DNA of 64,000 nucleotides, taken from contig NZ_CP046582.1 of the NCBI RefSeq assembly GCF_018141005.1, positions 124,001-188,000 on the forward strand, read 5' to 3'. Shown one piece after another: positions 61,658-64,000 of this stretch. The notes beneath the pieces were generated by a model. It searched no databases. It saw nothing but the letters and a program-made list of their open reading frames with translations, and was not told the DNA's origin. The stretch comes from Erwinia sp. E602. GTDB lineage: Bacteria > Pseudomonadota > Gammaproteobacteria > Enterobacterales > Enterobacteriaceae. The position numbers and the translations under genes are program-made. Within the stretch, counting starts at the first letter, position 1. Each line of letters starts with the position of its first letter.

Positions 61658-61956
61658 CCGTCTGGCTGTACGATCGGCCGGTCGGTGTTCTGAGCCAGAA
61701 TGAGCAGGGTTATCTTTTTGAGTACCACGCGGATTATGCGGGACCGGCGCTGTCACTCAGCCTTCCGGTGGAGCGGCGTAGCTTCCCCCGCGCGACGCTG
61801 CATCCGTTTTTCGCCTCACTGGCGCCGGAGGGCTGGCTGAAGCGGCGTTACAGCCAGCTACAAAAAATCGACGAGCGCGATCTGCTGGGGCTGTTGATTA
61901 ACAACGGGGAAAATTTACTGGGTGCGGTCAGACTTAGCGTGGAGGAGAGATCATGA
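61642..61956 (+). CDS. hipS: HipS, small antitoxin equal to the HipA N-subdomain
   Basis: 104 residues that align with the N-terminal subdomain 1 of full-length HipA kinases (VTVWLYDRPVGVLSQNEQGYLFEYHADYAG; ALSLSLPVERRSF; HPFFASLAPEGWLKRRYSQL; DLLGLLINNGENLLGAVRL). In the described HipBST system of E. coli O127 this separate piece is the antitoxin that blocks the HipT kinase. Its TGA overlaps the HipT ATG (ATGA). A split gene of this shape is a normal HipBST arrangement, not a frameshift. Confidence 0.92.
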   Translation: MRRRVTVWLYDRPVGVLSQNEQGYLFEYHADYAGPALSLSLPVERRSFPRATLHPFFASLAPEGWLKRRYSQLQKIDERDLLGLLINNGENLLGAVRLSVEERS

Positions 61957-62987
61957 CGCGTTGTCGGATACTGCTGACGCCGCTCAACGGGGAAGCGGCA
62001 CGGGCGAAAGGTTACAGTGTCGGTGGACTGAAGGCACTGACGGGGCAGAGTCGAACCGAACCGCAACTGAGTTTTACCCGATCGCAGTTTGTGCAGGAAC
62101 TGCCGCAAAAGCAGAAGGGAATGAGTATTTCTGGCTATCAGCCCAAGCTACAGATGATTCTGCAGGATCTGGAGTTTACGGTTATCGATAAACAGGGTGA
62201 GTACATTCTTAAGCCTTCTCCGGTTGAGTTTCCCCGGCTGGCTGAAAATGAACATGCCACCATGACGCTGATGAGCCGGCTTGGATTTGACGTTCCCCCC
62301 TGTGGCCTGCTGGCATTCCGGTCAGAACAGGCGGGCGATGAGGAGGAATATGCTTTCGTAATTAAGCGTTTTGACCGAACAGCCGGGGGCAAAGGTGTCC
62401 ATCATGAGCAATTGGATGCAGCGATGGACATCGATGAAAAGTACGGAAAAATCGCCGATGACGGCAAGTCATGGATCAGCTACGAACAGATAGCCCGCTT
62501 TCTGGTTGCGAATGTGAACGATAACCTGGCATTCAGAATCGATCTGTTCCGGCGCATTGTTTATGCATATCTGCTGGGTAATAACGATATGCACCTGCGT
62601 AATTTCGGTCTGCTACTACCGCAGGATAAGCCGCCGCAGCTTTCGCCGCTGTATGACTTTGTCTCCGTGGTGCCCTATCAGGCGTACTTTACTGCACCGC
62701 TGGCGCTGCCGCTGCTGGCCTGTGAAGAAGGCGATAAAGCACTGGCCGGCGGATTCAGCACCCGTTATGGCGAGTATCTCGGAATGGATTTTTTAGTACT
62801 GGCAGAGAGCATTGGTCTGAGTAAAAGGCTTACCGCCGCGTTACTGACAGACTTAGTGAAAGAGCAGGAGATTGTAGAGTCAACGTACCGGGAATCCTTT
62901 ATGCCGGAGGACGATGTCGAGGCGGTGCTGCGTTACTACCGTTCCCGGTTGAGCAGGCTGCAGATACTCGATGAACCGGCACTCTGA
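61953..62987 (+). CDS. hipT: HipT serine/threonine kinase toxin
   Basis: 344 residues, the HipA-type kinase core. The autophosphorylated loop reads GMSISGYQPKLQM with serines at 58 and 60, the SIS pattern of HipT (57/59 in E. coli O127). Catalytic region YLLGNNDMHLRNFGLL puts the active-site Asp at 212, and PLYDF is the metal-binding part. HipT of E. coli phosphorylates tryptophanyl-tRNA synthetase. Intact kinase residues suggest an active toxin. Third gene of the operon, overlapping HipS by 4 bp. Confidence 0.93.
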   Translation: MTRCRILLTPLNGEAARAKGYSVGGLKALTGQSRTEPQLSFTRSQFVQELPQKQKGMSISGYQPKLQMILQDLEFTVIDKQGEYILKPSPVEFPRLAENEHATMTLMSRLGFDVPPCGLLAFRSEQAGDEEEYAFVIKRFDRTAGGKGVHHEQLDAAMDIDEKYGKIADDGKSWISYEQIARFLVANVNDNLAFRIDLFRRIVYAYLLGNNDMHLRNFGLLLPQDKPPQLSPLYDFVSVVPYQAYFTAPLALPLLACEEGDKALAGGFSTRYGEYLGMDFLVLAESIGLSKRLTAALLTDLVKEQEIVESTYRESFMPEDDVEAVLRYYRSRLSRLQILDEPAL

Positions 62988-62988
62988 T

Positions 62989-63020
62989 CAAAAAAAACAG
63001 GCCAGCATCAGCTGGCCTGT
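62989..63020 (-). terminator. Rho-independent terminator of the dehydrogenase gene
   Basis: ACAGGCCAGC and GCTGGCCTGT pair perfectly (10 bp) around a 4-nt loop. On the minus strand they are followed by eight T (62989-62996), 30 bp after the gcd-like stop. The plus strand lacks a T-run, so it is not a proper terminator for hipT. Confidence 0.9.
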
Positions 63021-63049
63021 GACGTACAACGGATTGTGAACCTGAATCC

Positions 63050-64000
63050 TTACGGCAGCGCGTAAGCGATCACGTCATCACCGCGGTTATCGTTGGTGCC
63101 GGTACGGGTTGCGCCGCCGGCCACCACCACGATGTACTGCTTACCGTCTTCGCCGATATAGGTCATCGGTGCGCCCTGTCCACCCACCGGCAGACGGCCG
63201 CGCCACAGCTCTTTACCGGTGTTGTTATCCAGCGCGCGCACAAAGTTGTCCAGCGAGCCGTGGAAGAAGGTCAGGCCGCCTTTGGTGACCAGCGGGCCGC
63301 CCATGGTTGGCATACCCAGCGGGATTTCGAGACCCGGCGCCACGCCGTGGATTGGTGCATCTTTGATGGTGCCCATCGGTACCTGCCAGCGGGTTTTACC
63401 GGTCGCCAGGTCAATGGCAGTCATGGTACCAAACGGCGGTTTGAAGCACGGCACGCCCAGCGGTGACATAAACATGCCGCGTTCAACGCCCCACGGAGTG
63501 CCCAGCTGCTCGGAGTATTCGCCTTCGGTGGTCGCCTGCAGGCCGCGACGGTCGGCATCCTCACGTTTGATAAACTGGCCCCACTGCGCCATACGGATAT
63601 CGTTAACGATCAGCGTGCCGGTTGACGGGTCAATCGCGCCGCCGCCCCAGTTAAAGCCGCCGTAGTAGCCCGGGTAGATCAGCGTGCGCTGCTTATCAGA
63701 CAGCGGGGTAAATTCGCCTTCCCAGCGCATCTGTTTAAACTGCACGCGGCAGTAGAGCTGGTCGAAGATCGACGCGCCCCACATATCCGACTCTTTCAGC
63801 GCCGCGGTACCGACGGAGATGGCGGAGTACGGCTGGGTGGCGGCCACTTTCATGCCCGGCATCGCGTCGGTGGAGACCTTACGCTCTTCGACTTTGACCA
63901 CCGGCTTACCGGTACGGCGGTCGAGCACGAACACCTGGCCACGCTTGGTCAGCTGGATCAGTACCGGCGTGATGCTGCCGTCTTTGCCCGGCATATCATA
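63050..64000 (-). CDS. gcd: PQQ-dependent glucose (or quinate) dehydrogenase, C-terminal part
   Basis: The last ~316 residues of a membrane-bound quinoprotein dehydrogenase; the gene runs off the window. The beta-propeller motifs are clear: VLDRRTGKPVVKVEERKV, YPGYYGGFNWGGGAIDP, GTPWGVERGMFMSPLGVPCFKPPFGTM, AIDLATGKTRWQVPMGT, and the C-terminal GRLPVGGQGAPMTYIGEDGKQY...GDDVIAYALP. It oxidises glucose at the periplasmic face with PQQ and passes electrons to ubiquinone. The related quinate/shikimate dehydrogenase is possible, as the membrane domain is not visible. Confidence 0.88.
   Translation of the reverse strand, partial: YDMPGKDGSITPVLIQLTKRGQVFVLDRRTGKPVVKVEERKVSTDAMPGMKVAATQPYSAISVGTAALKESDMWGASIFDQLYCRVQFKQMRWEGEFTPLSDKQRTLIYPGYYGGFNWGGGAIDPSTGTLIVNDIRMAQWGQFIKREDADRRGLQATTEGEYSEQLGTPWGVERGMFMSPLGVPCFKPPFGTMTAIDLATGKTRWQVPMGTIKDAPIHGVAPGLEIPLGMPTMGGPLVTKGGLTFFHGSLDNFVRALDNNTGKELWRGRLPVGGQGAPMTYIGEDGKQYIVVVAGGATRTGTNDNRGDDVIAYALP

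Noticed and set aside
61642..62987. HipA gene broken by a frameshift
   Set aside because: The two pieces match HipS and HipT of the known tripartite system, with an ATGA overlap and intact kinase residues; the split is the natural form.

Overview
The window is a chromosomal segment of a GC-rich member of the Enterobacterales. mgtA, mntP, the kdp operon, yqjFG, yqhA, a MarA-like regulator and a gcd-like PQQ dehydrogenase have enterobacterial protein sequences. The mix of dat-ddc, the gcd-like gene, aromatic-acid genes and sugar accessory genes fits Erwiniaceae (Erwinia/Pantoea) best. That placement is inference. I saw no rRNA, tRNA, insertion sequence, phage or CRISPR array.

Layout. 1-4 kb: 3' end of mgtA, a small membrane protein, a LysR/SDR divergent pair, and mntP behind an MntR box. 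3.8-4.4 kb: a sigma70-like promoter driving a 25-codon ORF, then a 7-bp tandem repeat. 4.5-9.3 kb (minus strand): an inosose/keto-sugar type operon (LacI regulator, MFS sugar porter, IolE-like isomerase, Gfo/Idh oxidoreductase). 9.4-11 kb: XRE-ImmA/IrrE protein with a frameshifted PIN toxin. 11-14.3 kb: TetR, Rob-like AraC, GntR/OsmC pair and a DUF1471 protein. 14.5-21.4 kb: a Fur-controlled FecI/FecR/FecA-type signalling and siderophore uptake locus with FhuD- and FhuB-like genes; fhuB is frameshifted and no ATPase is present. 21.5-25.3 kb: nucleoside hydrolase, SRPBCC protein, UbiD-type decarboxylase and a RelE-type toxin-antitoxin pair. 25.4-32.8 kb: kdpFABC and kdpD with the KdpE operator but no adjacent kdpE. 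32.9-42.2 kb: an unrecognised overlapping gene pair, esterase, yqjG/yqjF, two LysR genes, ABC exporter, GNAT-like protein and a siderophore-interacting protein. 42.4-47.7 kb: MarA/MarB-like pair, ParDE, yqhA, an orphan sugar-binding protein, a Tat-type esterase and CcdAB. 47.7-50.6 kb: dat-ddc for 1,3-diaminopropane. 51.1-51.5 kb: three 125-bp structured tandem repeats. 51.5-60.7 kb: a probable aromatic/small-molecule cluster with two isochorismatase-family genes encoding identical proteins, a BenD-like dehydrogenase, LysR, DoxX, an MFS-ABM fusion, an ABM-membrane protein and an amidohydrolase. 61-63 kb: a tripartite HipBST toxin-antitoxin operon. The window ends inside the gcd-like gene.

Three patterns stand out. 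Short tandem repeats with 5-9 bp units sit repeatedly in intergenic spaces, one of them 26 bp upstream of a start codon. Five recognisable toxin-antitoxin loci, plus one unrecognised pair, are scattered among metabolic genes. The best candidate for something undescribed is the 125-bp tandem element at 51.15-51.5 kb, whose successive hairpins show compensatory-looking changes between copies.
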